Shown piece after piece: positions 9,129 to 16,323 of a stretch of 45,156 bases of DNA. Source of the stretch: an uncultured Fretibacterium sp. (lineage in GTDB: Bacteria; Synergistota; Synergistia; Synergistales; Aminobacteriaceae); contig CAMGZM010000016.1 of NCBI GenBank assembly GCA_946183145.1, positions 1 to 45,156 on the forward strand, read 5' to 3'. Each line of letters starts with the position of its first letter. Position 1 is the stretch's first letter. The translations under genes were made by a program, and so were the position numbers. The notes below the pieces were generated by a model that was not told the origin of the DNA, ran no database searches, and saw nothing but the letters and a program-made list of their open reading frames with translations.

Positions 9129-9479
9129 TCACGCCGTCGCAGGCTTGCTCATCGAGGCCATCACTAAACGCTCAATCAGTGTGCGCGTTTCGGGCGTGTT
9201 CGGAAATACTACTCGATTCTTTCCTCCCCATTCATATACTAAACTCCTCGCTATCGGTGTTTCTTCATCTGATTCTTCTATCGACTCTGATAACAGATTT
9301 TCCGCAGATACATTCAGGGCTTCTGCGAGTTTCATTATCATTGCTGTGTCGGGACCTTTATCTGTTTCCTGCTCCCATCTCCGTATAGTCGTTTCATGGA
9401 CTCCGACTCTTTCTGCTAGTTGCGGCTGAGTCATTCCGGCGCGTTTCCTTAATTCCCTTATCCGTTTCCCGATTCCCAT
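9129..9479 (-). CDS. XRE-family (Cro/CI-type) transcriptional repressor
   Basis: 116 residues from the ATG at 9479, chosen because AGGGG lies 6-7 bases upstream; a GTG three codons earlier is possible. Residues 5-60 form a classic HTH_3 domain (RIRELRKRAGMTQPQLAERV, then VGVHETTIRRWE as recognition helix). The C-terminal half is short and lacks the Ser/Lys peptidase of LexA/CI, so cleavage-based induction is unlikely; induction through the antirepressors encoded at 9923 or 11824 is more plausible. It faces away from the early operon, across four TAATCGGTTT-like repeats that are its probable binding sites. The recognition helix is identical to that of the protein at 10569. Confidence 0.85.
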   Translation of the reverse strand: MGIGKRIRELRKRAGMTQPQLAERVGVHETTIRRWEQETDKGPDTAMIMKLAEALNVSAENLLSESIEESDEETPIARSLVYEWGGKNRVVFPNTPETRTLIERLVMASMSKPATA

Positions 9480-9515
9480 TTCTTTCACCCCTTTTATTTT
9501 ATGTTAGCAAGTTTA

Positions 9516-9668
9516 CTCGGTTTCTTAAAGAGTATTCATAATCGCTTTACCATGCAATTTTAATCGGTTTTGGTTGACAGAATTAAAATAACGTGTATAA
9601 TACCAACTAAATTAAATCGGTTACGCAATAAAACAACTACAAACAACGCAAGCAACTGTAATCGGTTT
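9516..9668. promoter_or_regulatory. Operator region: four TAATCGGTTT-like direct repeats
   Basis: Copies are TACTCGGTTT (9516-9525), TAATCGGTTT (9561-9570), AAATCGGTTA (9614-9623) and TAATCGGTTT (9659-9668). Spacings are 45, 53 and 45 bases, all in the same orientation. Two copies bracket the consensus rightward promoter; the first lies toward the repressor gene. They are the likely sites for the two XRE proteins with the same recognition helix. Confidence 0.7.
9574..9601 (+). promoter_or_regulatory. Consensus sigma70 promoter for the early rightward operon
   Basis: TTGACA (9574-9579), a 16-base spacer, then TATAAT (9596-9601). An operator-like repeat ends 3 bases before the -35 box and another starts 12 bases after the -10 box. 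This is the best promoter match I found in the window. Confidence 0.85.
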
Positions 9669-9729
9669 TAACGAACACAGTAACACAAATACCCTCATTC
9701 GGGAGTATGTCCGGCACAGGTTCGGACTA

Positions 9730-9951
9730 TTGAAAAAGTATCAGCAGGATTTAGACAGGCTCATTCGCCAGGCTACTTTTATCCACAGACTGACATATAC
9801 ATGGCTTCATGCACCGATGGCAAGGTCGCTTTCCCGCCTCTGCAAAATCTCTTGCACTTTCTCGACAGGGACGGCGTTCACCACAGCAGAATACGCAATC
9901 TTTTTACAGGAGGTGTTATTACATGGCGTTACTCCTTCACCCGGTCTATGA
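9730..9951 (+). CDS. Possible small early protein ahead of Rha
   Basis: The TTG at 9730 gives 73 residues starting with a charged helix (KKYQQDLDRLIRQATFIHR). It overlaps the start of the Rha gene by 29 bases. Coding is uncertain: no strong ribosome site is visible and another frame (ATG at 9801) is also open. No family is recognised. Confidence 0.35.
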   Translation: MKKYQQDLDRLIRQATFIHRLTYTWLHAPMARSLSRLCKISCTFSTGTAFTTAEYAIFLQEVLLHGVTPSPGL

Positions 9952-10576
9952 GCTGTACCAGAAAAACAATACCGCGTTCTGCTCCTCTCTTCAGGTCGCT
10001 CATGAGTTCGGGAAATTGCACAAAAACGTTATCGCAGATATTCGGAATCTTGATTGCTCGGAAGATTTCAGACAGCTAAACTTTCAGCCGTCCTCATACC
10101 ACAACGAGCAGAACAAAAAACAGCCCATGTACTTAATGACAAGAGACGGTTTCATGTTTTTGGTCATGGGGTATCGTGGCAGGAAGGCCGCAACCATCAA
10201 AGAGGCTATCATTCAGCGGTTCAACGATATGGAGGCTTTCATCAGGGATTACTTGCTCACTAAAGACGATTTCCCGGCTTTCACTCAGGCCATCATGGAC
10301 GCTCATCAAGAACCAAAAAATTATCACTACTCTAATGAGTACAACATGATTAACCGTATCGTTCTCGGCATGGATGCTAAACACTTCAGAAAAACTCACG
10401 GTATACAGGAAGCTAAAAGCATAAGGCCGTTCCTCTCTGATGATCAGTCGAAAGCTATCAAGAAACTTCAGCTTGAAGACATCAGACTTCTCTACAGGGG
10501 ACTTGATTACGAGGCTAGAAAAATATTCCTTGAAGCTGTCTTCCTCAACATTCAGGAGGGGAGGCTTCATGCCTGA
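9923..10576 (+). CDS. rha: Rha-family phage regulatory protein
   Basis: The ATG at 9923 follows AGGAGG by 9 bases; an upstream open frame from 9809 lacks a ribosome site. The product has 217 residues. The N-terminal half has the Rha pattern: VAHEFGKLHKNVIADIRNL followed by YLMTRDGFMFLVMGYRGRKA and an FNDMEAFIRD helix. The C-terminal half is a separate domain of the antirepressor type (FRKTHGIQEAKSIRPFLS). Rha proteins interfere with phage repression or host factors; here it is the first sizeable gene after the operator-controlled promoter. Its end overlaps the next gene by 8 bases. Confidence 0.85.
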   Translation: MALLLHPVYELYQKNNTAFCSSLQVAHEFGKLHKNVIADIRNLDCSEDFRQLNFQPSSYHNEQNKKQPMYLMTRDGFMFLVMGYRGRKAATIKEAIIQRFNDMEAFIRDYLLTKDDFPAFTQAIMDAHQEPKNYHYSNEYNMINRIVLGMDAKHFRKTHGIQEAKSIRPFLSDDQSKAIKKLQLEDIRLLYRGLDYEARKIFLEAVFLNIQEGRLHA

Positions 10577-11063
10577 GACTTTCGGCGAAAGATTAAAACA
10601 ACTCAGAAAAAAGGCCGGACTCACTCAAACTGAACTAGCAGATTTAGTTGGCGTGCATGAAACAACTATTAGGCGTTGGGAAAATAATAACGATAAACCT
10701 ATGCCCGATTCTTTCTCGCGTCTGGCTAAGGCTCTCGGTGTGAGTGAAGCGGATTTGCTCAATGACTCACTGCGCGAACAAAAACCCGGCGAGTGGGTTA
10801 TCAGCTTTAAGACCGTCGCGCATTTCAACACGGAGGAGGTGGTTGATATGACCGGTAATATTTCCCCCGTCTGCTCCATTCAGGCAGGACCTAACGGCTG
10901 CGGACTCGTCATCAAAGGGGACTGGAAAACTTTAAGCACTAAGAAGGGTCTTGAAGAACTCTTCAGGCAGGTCGTTAGAGATTTCTACAAACCCATTCAG
11001 ACCGCGGGCATCGCTTACGGCGAAATTCCCGATGAAGAGAAATCTACCAAGAAAAGGAGGTGA
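10569..11063 (+). CDS. XRE-family regulator, second member of a facing pair
   Basis: The ATG at 10569 has a GGAGGGGAGG site just upstream. 164 residues. Residues 4-60 are an HTH_3 domain (FGERLKQLRKKAGLTQTELA; recognition helix VGVHETTIRRWE). The C-terminal 100 residues are an unrecognised domain rich in short strands (EWVISFKTVAHFNTEEVV). The DNA-contact helix is identical to that of the leftward repressor at 9129, so the two should compete for the same operators, in the manner of CI and Cro. It is distal to Rha in the early operon and could feed back on its own promoter. Confidence 0.8.
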   Translation: MPETFGERLKQLRKKAGLTQTELADLVGVHETTIRRWENNNDKPMPDSFSRLAKALGVSEADLLNDSLREQKPGEWVISFKTVAHFNTEEVVDMTGNISPVCSIQAGPNGCGLVIKGDWKTLSTKKGLEELFRQVVRDFYKPIQTAGIAYGEIPDEEKSTKKRR

Positions 11064-11070
11064 TGACGCT

Positions 11071-11814
11071 TTGCGTTACTATATTCCGACTGTACTTGAA
11101 GAGGCTTATTCCTTATCTAAAGACGCTATCATGTACAGAATCAGAAAAGGTATCTTGAAAGCTATCAAAATTCCTATGAGCGAAAAGTCCTCGCATCATT
11201 TCTTCTATGCCATTCCCGCATCGGAACTGCCAAAAATTGAGAAATTCAAGCTCCGTGAACCTGAGTTCAGAAAAAAGCATCAGCCCGATTACTGGCAGGA
11301 ATACTTCAGCAAAAAACACGAAGAAGAAAAAGCATTGGAAGAGTACAACAGATTACAGAGAGAACGCCGATTAAGGTATCAATCTTACGATGACTATATG
11401 CAGTCTGAGGATTGGCAGAAAAAACGCTTGCAAAGACTCAAAATTGACGATTTTCAGTGCCAGAGATGCGGAACTGCTAAAAATCTGCAAGTTCATCACA
11501 TCACTTACAGACATTTCCGCGATGAGCCTATGGAAGATTTGATTACTCTCTGCGATAACTGCCACAGAGAAATTCATAAACACGATTTCAACGCTTTTGC
11601 TGACGGTGAAGACATTGACAAAGATTTAGGCGTTGACATTGAAGCTGAAAAAGCAAAAGAAATTTCTCATCTGAGTCGTGTTAATCCTGAGACTCTCAAG
11701 GCACTTTTCCCCACCATCTACAAAGAATTACACGGAGACAAGATTCAGCCTCAAAAAGATGATGATGAAATCACTATGCTACTTGAGAGACTCAATCCAG
11801 CTAACAAAAATTAG
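11071..11814 (+). CDS. HNH endonuclease with N-terminal helix-turn-helix-like region
   Basis: I chose the TTG at 11071, 10 bases after GGAGG and close after the previous stop; there is no in-frame ATG nearby. 247 residues. Residues 1-50 resemble an excisionase/MerR-like DNA-reading segment (YIPTVLEEAYSLSKDAIMYR). A charged helical linker follows. The HNH core has CxxC at 130-133, HH at 142-143 (VHHITYRHF) and CDNCH at 161-165 with His169. Such proteins nick or cut DNA; in phages they serve packaging or act as free-standing homing nucleases. Its position in the early operon, far from the terminase, argues against a packaging role. Confidence 0.8.
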   Translation: MRYYIPTVLEEAYSLSKDAIMYRIRKGILKAIKIPMSEKSSHHFFYAIPASELPKIEKFKLREPEFRKKHQPDYWQEYFSKKHEEEKALEEYNRLQRERRLRYQSYDDYMQSEDWQKKRLQRLKIDDFQCQRCGTAKNLQVHHITYRHFRDEPMEDLITLCDNCHREIHKHDFNAFADGEDIDKDLGVDIEAEKAKEISHLSRVNPETLKALFPTIYKELHGDKIQPQKDDDEITMLLERLNPANKN

Positions 11815-11823
11815 GAGGTTACT

Positions 11824-12525
11824 ATGTCCATCAACAACACAAGCAACTTGCCCGCCGTCATCAACCTTAACTTCAACGGCTTCACCATCAGAAACGTACG
11901 GGACAATGACGGCAAAATCTGGTTCGTCGCTAAAGACATCGCAAGAAAGCTCAACTACTCGGACGCATCAATCGCACAGTCAAATAACCTTTTCGGGGCT
12001 GTGCCGGAAGTATGGAAGGGACATAAACGGATTATGACCCCCGGCGGCGAACAGGATATGCTCTGCGTTACCGAGAACGGCGCGTATTTCTTCCTCGCGA
12101 GATCGGACAAGCCAGGCGCGTTAGAGTTTCAGATGTGGCTCGCGGGCGAAGTCGTACCATCCATCATGCACACGGGGGAATATGTCGCTCCAGCTCTCAA
12201 GGCCGAAAGAGAGAAGGCTAAACCCGCTACCGTTCCGCAGGACATCAAGGTTTATCTCTCAAAGGCTAATTTCACCGCGCAGGAGAGAATCATCGACAGG
12301 GCTTTAGACGCTAAAACTGATGACGAGTTAAGAAAAGTTCTCGCTCTCGATTTGGCCTTCAAGGCTCGCACTGGGTTTTCTGCCATTGAAGCGGCGGGCA
12401 TTTCCATTACGCCGGATTGCTCATTCCATCCTATACATTTCCCCACTTGCTCGATTGGCGGTTGTCAGTGGCACTTCAAGAGAACTCTCGATCCTTGCCT
12501 CAGACTTCCTAACGAAACAGAATGA
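11824..12525 (+). CDS. Bro-N-domain antirepressor
   Basis: The ATG at 11824 follows AGGAGG. 233 residues. Residues 10-120 match the Bro-N pattern: FTIRNVRDNDGKIWFVAKDI, KLNYSDASIA, MLCVTENGAYFFLARSDKPG, and EFQMWLAGEVVPSIMHTGEY. The C-terminal part is unusual: residues 150-190 are helical and the last about 40 are rich in Cys, His and Pro (SFHPIHFPTCSIGGC) with no known domain. Bro-N proteins relieve repression or redirect host DNA-binding proteins. It is the second antirepressor-type protein in the operon. Confidence 0.8.
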   Translation: MSINNTSNLPAVINLNFNGFTIRNVRDNDGKIWFVAKDIARKLNYSDASIAQSNNLFGAVPEVWKGHKRIMTPGGEQDMLCVTENGAYFFLARSDKPGALEFQMWLAGEVVPSIMHTGEYVAPALKAEREKAKPATVPQDIKVYLSKANFTAQERIIDRALDAKTDDELRKVLALDLAFKARTGFSAIEAAGISITPDCSFHPIHFPTCSIGGCQWHFKRTLDPCLRLPNETE

Positions 12526-12707
12526 GGCACGAAGGTTTATCGCTCGACTATCAGAAAACTCTGGCTTTTGCCGCTCTTCGTAACTACACAAAGGCTTTGC
12601 GCGAGGTTCACTCCTACGATGGGATAAGGGAATTGCGCAACATGCTCAAAGGGTTTTCGGATGCTAATTTGCGCTCGGCGAAAAGACACCGCAAGCAGGG
12701 GGCTTAA
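12522..12707 (+). CDS. Small basic hypothetical protein (61 aa)
   Basis: The ATG overlaps the stop of the Bro-N gene (ATGA), which suggests translational coupling; no separate ribosome site is seen. 61 residues, helical and basic at the end (RSAKRHRKQGA). The family is unknown. Confidence 0.55.
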   Translation: MRHEGLSLDYQKTLAFAALRNYTKALREVHSYDGIRELRNMLKGFSDANLRSAKRHRKQGA

Positions 12708-12709
12708 CC

Positions 12710-12790
12710 ATGGATACCCACGTTATCGCCGTGTTCCTGCTTGTCGGCTTCTCTTTCGCTTTAGGCTTCTTGCTGGGCAAAATCTGGTAA
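12710..12790 (+). CDS. 26-residue single-membrane-span peptide
   Basis: ATG at 12710, two bases after the previous stop, with GCAGGGGG upstream. The peptide is almost entirely one hydrophobic helix (VIAVFLLVGFSFALGFLLG) ending in KIW. It is followed at once by a terminator, so it closes a transcription unit. Its function is unknown; tiny membrane peptides can act as lysis helpers, toxins or exclusion factors. Confidence 0.5.
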   Translation: MDTHVIAVFLLVGFSFALGFLLGKIW

Positions 12791-12799
12791 GACGGATAC

Positions 12800-12832
12800 C
12801 GCCGCCCTGCTTTCACAGGGGGCGCGCTTTTT
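12800..12832 (+). terminator. Intrinsic terminator within the early region
   Basis: CGCC, a bulged G, then CCCTG (12800-12809) pairs with CAGGGGGCG (12816-12824) around a 6-base loop, and CGCTTTTT follows. It ends the first early segment after the 26-residue peptide; a partial terminator allowing timed read-through is possible. Confidence 0.7.
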
Positions 12833-12860
12833 CTACTAGAAAGGAGGTGTTCATTATATC

Positions 12861-13178
12861 ATGATTTACGGACCTTTCTCTTCTGTCTTCGGTATTACTG
12901 ATTGCGCCATCTCTCTACACGTTCGCATTACACACGAGCGCAATAACTTCGCGTTCGCTTGGAAGCAGTATCAGGATTTAGGCGGGGAAAATGCTACGGG
13001 GCAGGATTGGCACTTAGCTCGCGCTTGGAAAAACGCAGCAGATTCTCACAAGTACACTCTCGACATTCTCGAACGTCTCGCTGAGGATTTCGCAACTCAA
13101 CTCACTCCTGAAGCTCTCAAGGATATTCACAACACTTTGAGCTACATTGATGAACAAGACAAAAAAAAGGCGGGTTAA
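12861..13178 (+). CDS. Hypothetical protein (105 aa)
   Basis: GGAGG at 12843-12847 is 13 bases before the ATG, which is longer than usual, but no closer start is in frame. 105 residues, helical, with an aromatic N-terminus and a Lys-rich end. It includes LDILERLAEDFATQLTPEAL, an amphipathic helix. The family is unknown. It is the first gene after a terminator and heads a run of closely spaced small genes. Confidence 0.6.
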   Translation: MIYGPFSSVFGITDCAISLHVRITHERNNFAFAWKQYQDLGGENATGQDWHLARAWKNAADSHKYTLDILERLAEDFATQLTPEALKDIHNTLSYIDEQDKKKAG

Positions 13179-13184
13179 TCCACT

Positions 13185-13355
13185 ATGAACACTAACAGAC
13201 ATTCGGCTTACTCTTCGTTCCTCGCTCTGTTATACCGCGTTTATTCTGAGGCTCTCAATAAAGCCGTCCCTGACTCGCCCGATTACAACAAGCTATACAG
13301 ATATTGGCTCAAGGTCAGAGACAGGCTTATGAAGGCCATGTACAACTACAAGTGA
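13185..13355 (+). CDS. Small hypothetical protein (56 aa)
   Basis: ATG at 13185, 6 bases after the previous stop, with a weak GGCGGG site. The product is Tyr-rich and probably helical (SSFLALLYRVYSEALNKAV, then YRYWLKVRDRLMKAMYNYK). No family is recognised. The tight spacing to both neighbours supports a real gene. Confidence 0.5.
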   Translation: MNTNRHSAYSSFLALLYRVYSEALNKAVPDSPDYNKLYRYWLKVRDRLMKAMYNYK

Positions 13356-13369
13356 AAGGGGGTGTGAAC

Positions 13370-13939
13370 ATGTTCGATCCTAACTCTCGCGAAGAACGCG
13401 CTTTCCTCTCCGCTCTCTACGAACACCGCAACGATGAACCCACTTACGAGCAGCAGGAACGCTTACGCGCTTACGTCAACGGCACTGATGACCAGTATGA
13501 AGATGACGCGGTAATTGTCAGAAAGGCTCTCTACGGCTCTGTTCCTCCTAAGGATAACAACGCGTTCTGCAAGCATGACCCTTTCATGGATGACGAGTTC
13601 GACTGCGGGAAAAAAGTTATTCCCTCATGGGTCGCTTACACAGAGGCTAATTCTCACGTTTTCCGTAAAGGCCCTGTCATTCCTTACGGTCTTATGCATA
13701 ATTCCGTTTCCGCTTGCTTCAACCTGCATATTTTCTCGATCATCAGACGCGAATTTAACGGCCGCATTTCTCTTCGCACTACGTGCGTTGAAAAATCTCA
13801 TGGAGACCCTGTATGGGATATTTACCGCGAGTTTGAAGACGATTACGCTCCTCTGGAACTCATCCTACACACTAAACACTTAACGCAGGGAGAGGGCATT
13901 TTCATCAATCACTCGGAGCGCTGGCACTGGCCGGATTAA
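13370..13939 (+). CDS. Hypothetical protein (189 aa)
   Basis: The ATG at 13370 is preceded by AAAGGGGGTG. 189 residues with an acidic N-terminal third (Glu/Asp/Gln rich, NDEPTYEQQERLRAYV) and a more globular remainder (PYGLMHNSVSACFNLHIFS, GRISLRTTCVEKSHGDP). No motif or family is recognised. It belongs to the run of early genes leading to replication. Confidence 0.6.
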   Translation: MFDPNSREERAFLSALYEHRNDEPTYEQQERLRAYVNGTDDQYEDDAVIVRKALYGSVPPKDNNAFCKHDPFMDDEFDCGKKVIPSWVAYTEANSHVFRKGPVIPYGLMHNSVSACFNLHIFSIIRREFNGRISLRTTCVEKSHGDPVWDIYREFEDDYAPLELILHTKHLTQGEGIFINHSERWHWPD

Positions 13940-13959
13940 ACAATGGAGGTTGATCGGTC

Positions 13960-14157
13960 GTGAGCAAATGCAGACTTATTGACATGAAGGCTTACTCAAG
14001 GGGTGAAATTCGCATTATCGGTGAGAACGGGAACAAACAGGCTCACAAAATGCACGGCGATTTATGCCCCGAATGCGGCCAGTTCTCCGTGTTCCCTGAA
14101 GGCGGCTGCTGGACTTGCTTGTCCTGCGGCTGGAGCAAATGCAACGTTAGGAGGTGA
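13960..14157 (+). CDS. Small zinc-ribbon protein resembling the tail of class II ribonucleotide reductase
   Basis: The GTG at 13960 has GGAGG 10 bases upstream. 65 residues. The C-terminal half has CPECGQFSVFPEGGC and CLSCGWSKC, a four-Cys zinc ribbon. The CPECG...EGC...CxxCGWSKC arrangement recalls the C-terminal zinc ribbon of vitamin B12-dependent ribonucleotide reductase (NrdJ), but no reductase is visible in the window. Related stand-alone ribbons occur in phages. A role in nucleotide supply or in capturing the host enzyme is speculation. Confidence 0.65.
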   Translation: MSKCRLIDMKAYSRGEIRIIGENGNKQAHKMHGDLCPECGQFSVFPEGGCWTCLSCGWSKCNVRR

Positions 14158-14163
14158 TTAGCT

Positions 14164-14343
14164 TTGTCCGTTCTCTTACTCATCGCTGGCTTCTGCGTAC
14201 TCTGCTTGTCTGGCTGTGTTGCGATCCTCTTCACCGCGCAGAAAATACTTAACCGCGCTTTTGACATGATTGATTTCGTCGTCGCTTACTCAGAACACAA
14301 CGAGCACGTTTGCGACATCGACAGGCCGGAGGTTTCGGATTGA
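14164..14343 (+). CDS. Small membrane protein (59 aa)
   Basis: The TTG at 14164 follows GGAGG (14150-14154) by 9 bases. The N-terminal 25 residues form one hydrophobic helix with several Cys (SVLLLIAGFCVLCLSGCVAI), which could be a signal anchor or lipoprotein-like segment. The rest is a short acidic soluble tail. It overlaps the next gene by four bases (TTGA), so the two are probably translated together. The family is unknown. Confidence 0.55.
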   Translation: MSVLLLIAGFCVLCLSGCVAILFTAQKILNRAFDMIDFVVAYSEHNEHVCDIDRPEVSD

Positions 14344-14561
14344 CGCAGATTGAACACCCGCATTATTACAACGCTGGAGGGGTTGAGGTTATTGACTTCA
14401 TTGATGCTCACGGCCTCAACTTCTCCAGAGGCAACATCATTAAGTACGTTACTCGCGCGGGCTTGAAGGACGGCGAAGACGAATTAACCGCTCTCCTTAA
14501 AGCCCGCTTCTACCTAGACAGGGAAATTCAACGGTTACAGAAAGGATCAAAGCATGAATAA
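14340..14561 (+). CDS. DUF3310-family phage protein (nucleotide-kinase-like small protein)
   Basis: I chose the TTG at 14340: GGAGG lies 8 bases upstream and it overlaps the previous stop. The in-frame ATG at 14310 would sit inside the previous gene. 73 residues with the DUF3310 signature: HPHYYNAGGVEVIDFIDAHG, NIIKYVTRAG, and an amphipathic helix ending in ARFYLDREIQRL. This family is widespread in phage replication regions and is related to MazG-like or T7 gp1.7-type proteins; its exact reaction is unsettled. Confidence 0.85.
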   Translation: MTQIEHPHYYNAGGVEVIDFIDAHGLNFSRGNIIKYVTRAGLKDGEDELTALLKARFYLDREIQRLQKGSKHE

Positions 14562-14703
14562 CTTTATCTTCATCTGCGAGGAAGACTTCAAGGACATCAT
14601 AAAAGAGGCCGTCATTCTCGCTATCCTTTACGGCAACAATCACAACAACAATCACGACAGAAAGGACGATCTCGATGCCGTTCACGAAAGCAAAGAGAAC
14701 TAA
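14554..14703 (+). CDS. Small hypothetical protein (49 aa)
   Basis: The ATG at 14554 overlaps the previous stop region by 8 bases, with AAAGGA upstream. 49 residues: a helical half (ICEEDFKDIIKEAVILAILY) then an Asn/His-rich hydrophilic tail. It overlaps the start of the ATPase gene by 29 bases. The family is unknown. Confidence 0.5.
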   Translation: MNNFIFICEEDFKDIIKEAVILAILYGNNHNNNHDRKDDLDAVHESKEN

Positions 14704-15364
14704 TGCAAAGCTCAGGCTCGCAATCACAGGCTCGGCGGGAAGCGGAAAAACTTTCGGCGCTTTGCTCATCGCTTTGGGGCTTGAGGGAAAAATCGCCGTC
14801 ATTGACACCGAAAACGGTTCCGCTGACCTCTACGCTCACTTGGGCGATTACGATACTTGCCAGCTTACGCCCCCGTTCGACCCCCGCAAGTACATTCAGA
14901 CCATTCACGAGGCTGAAAATGAAGGCTACAACGTCATCATCATTGACAGCCTCAGCCACGAATGGGCAGGTGAAGGCGGTTGTCTCGATTTGCAGGCCAA
15001 AATCGCCGCTACTAAATACAGGGGGAATACTTATGCCGCATGGAGAGATGTTACTCCATTGCATAACGCTCTCGTTCAGGCCGTTCTCGCGTCCCCGTGC
15101 CACATCATCGCTACCATACGGTGCAAAACTGATTACGCTAACGATAACGGTAAACCTGTGAAAGTCGGTCTTGCTCCCGTTCAGCGCGAAGGCTTAGATT
15201 ACGAGTTCACGAGCGTGCTCGACATCTCCCAGAACCATTTGGCCACCGTCAGCAAGGATCGCACGGGACTGTTCCCCGATACTCCCTTCTCCATTACTCC
15301 GAAAGTCGGCGAACTCTTGCTTGACTGGCTCAATGCCGACTACAAGAATGAAGCGGAAAAATGA
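14675..15364 (+). CDS. Sak4-like/AAA_24 phage ATPase (single-strand annealing recombinase)
   Basis: The ATG at 14675 follows an AAAGGACG site. 229 residues. Walker A is GSAGSGKT near residue 20; Walker B is VIIIDSLSHEW near residue 88. The rest follows the RecA-like phage AAA_24 fold (RCKTDYANDNGKPVKVGLAP, then a strand-rich C-terminus). This family, often called Sak4, acts in phage recombination together with a single-strand-binding protein. No SSB was recognised nearby. It lies between DUF3310 and a small conserved protein, a common phage neighbourhood, and overlaps the next gene (ATGA). Confidence 0.8.
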   Translation: MPFTKAKRTNAKLRLAITGSAGSGKTFGALLIALGLEGKIAVIDTENGSADLYAHLGDYDTCQLTPPFDPRKYIQTIHEAENEGYNVIIIDSLSHEWAGEGGCLDLQAKIAATKYRGNTYAAWRDVTPLHNALVQAVLASPCHIIATIRCKTDYANDNGKPVKVGLAPVQREGLDYEFTSVLDISQNHLATVSKDRTGLFPDTPFSITPKVGELLLDWLNADYKNEAEK

Positions 15365-15537
15365 CAAAGTCTGATTTCTTTTCTCTCGTAAGAGATATGC
15401 GGAATGCTCAGCGGGAATATTTCCGTACTCGCAGCAAAGACAGCCTCAGGAGGAGCAAAGCACTCGAAAAACAGGTTGACGAAGCTCTTTCGGGACAGGC
15501 TACATTATTTGACGAATTGAATGGAGGTGAGGGCTAA
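15361..15537 (+). CDS. Small conserved phage protein (58 aa)
   Basis: The ATG overlaps the ATPase stop (ATGA). The pattern LVRDMRNAQREYFRTRSKDS followed by LRRSKALEKQVDEAL is one I associate with short helical proteins in many phage recombination regions; no function is established. Its stop overlaps the next start by one base. Confidence 0.65.
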   Translation: MTKSDFFSLVRDMRNAQREYFRTRSKDSLRRSKALEKQVDEALSGQATLFDELNGGEG

Positions 15538-15797
15538 TGCCCGACTTCACTCCCGGTCCGTGGGTGGTTGAGAAAGATAACCTTCACCCATTCTTCTACG
15601 TAAGCAAGGAAAAATCAAAAACATTCCTCGCTACTGTCAACAATGAAGCAAACGCCAGACTCATCGCCGCCGCTCCCGTTATGTACAAGATACTCTGCGA
15701 CATTCGCGAATGGTGCGAGTATGATGATTTAGACGCAGATATTGAAGACGATATTGCTGAAGTCTTAAACGCCATTCACGGGGAAGAGAACAACTAG
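15537..15797 (+). CDS. Ead/Ea22-like small phage protein
   Basis: The ATG at 15537 overlaps the previous stop (TAATG); GGAGGTGAGG lies just upstream. 86 residues. FTPGPWVVEK at the start and NNEANARLIAAAPVMYKIL in the middle are typical of the Ead/Ea22-like early proteins of lambdoid and other phages. The C-terminus is very acidic. The function is unknown. Confidence 0.7.
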   Translation: MPDFTPGPWVVEKDNLHPFFYVSKEKSKTFLATVNNEANARLIAAAPVMYKILCDIREWCEYDDLDADIEDDIAEVLNAIHGEENN

Positions 15798-15799
15798 CC

Positions 15800-16054
15800 A
15801 TGAAAGATTATCTGAAACCATGCCAGTTTTGCGGGAAAACGCCTGATTATCTCAAATCTGTACTTGAACAGAAACATCACAAAGGCAAAAAGAAAACTCT
15901 TAAACGTTACGTCATCATGTGCAATCACTGCGGGGCTATGGGAACACCTTCAAAAATCATTGAAGACGATACAGCTCTCGGCATTATTAATGCTCCGTAT
16001 GTCTACATTGATGAAGCTGTCGATAACTGGAACAGGAGAGCTAATCATGAATAA
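15800..16054 (+). CDS. Lar-like zinc-ribbon protein (restriction alleviation family), copy 1
   Basis: 84 residues, two bases after the previous gene. LKPCQFCGKTPDYL and IMCNHCGAMGTPSKII give two Cys pairs. DEAVDNWNRRA at the end is the conserved tryptophan-containing tail of Lar-family proteins, which in the Rac prophage modulate type I restriction. The domain assignment is fairly safe; the anti-restriction activity is inferred. It overlaps the next gene, a second protein of the same fold. Confidence 0.75.
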   Translation: MKDYLKPCQFCGKTPDYLKSVLEQKHHKGKKKTLKRYVIMCNHCGAMGTPSKIIEDDTALGIINAPYVYIDEAVDNWNRRANHE

Positions 16055-16244
16055 CACGCTTAAACGATGCCCCTTCTGCGGCGGTAAAGCTGAGTTAAGA
16101 CACGTTTTAGGCTACTACAACGAGAAACGGGGCAAACACTGCGGCGTTTTCGTCATGTGCTCGGAATGCCTCACTACTTCCGATAACTACTCTTCGGAGC
16201 TGGCCGCCGTAAGACACTGGAACAATCGCATTCACGTTAATTAA
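16047..16244 (+). CDS. Lar-like zinc-ribbon protein, copy 2
   Basis: The ATG at 16047 has AGGAGAG upstream and overlaps the previous gene by 8 bases. 65 residues. RCPFCGGKAELRH, VMCSECLTTSDNYSS and AAVRHWNNRIHVN repeat the Lar plan: two Cys pairs and a WNNR tail. The tandem arrangement with copy 1 suggests duplication followed by divergence. It is the last gene before a strong terminator. Confidence 0.75.
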   Translation: MNNTLKRCPFCGGKAELRHVLGYYNEKRGKHCGVFVMCSECLTTSDNYSSELAAVRHWNNRIHVN

Positions 16245-16248
16245 ACCG

Positions 16249-16287
16249 AACCGCTCGTCTCTCAAATGGGGCGGGCGGTTTCTTTTT
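16249..16287 (+). terminator. Strong intrinsic terminator ending the early operon
   Basis: A 13-bp stem with a few G-U pairs: 16249-16261 pairs with 16268-16280 around a 6-base loop, followed by TCTTTTT. Confidence 0.85.
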
Positions 16288-16323
16288 ACCAGCATGTTAT
16301 GATAGGGGTTAAATACAATTTTT

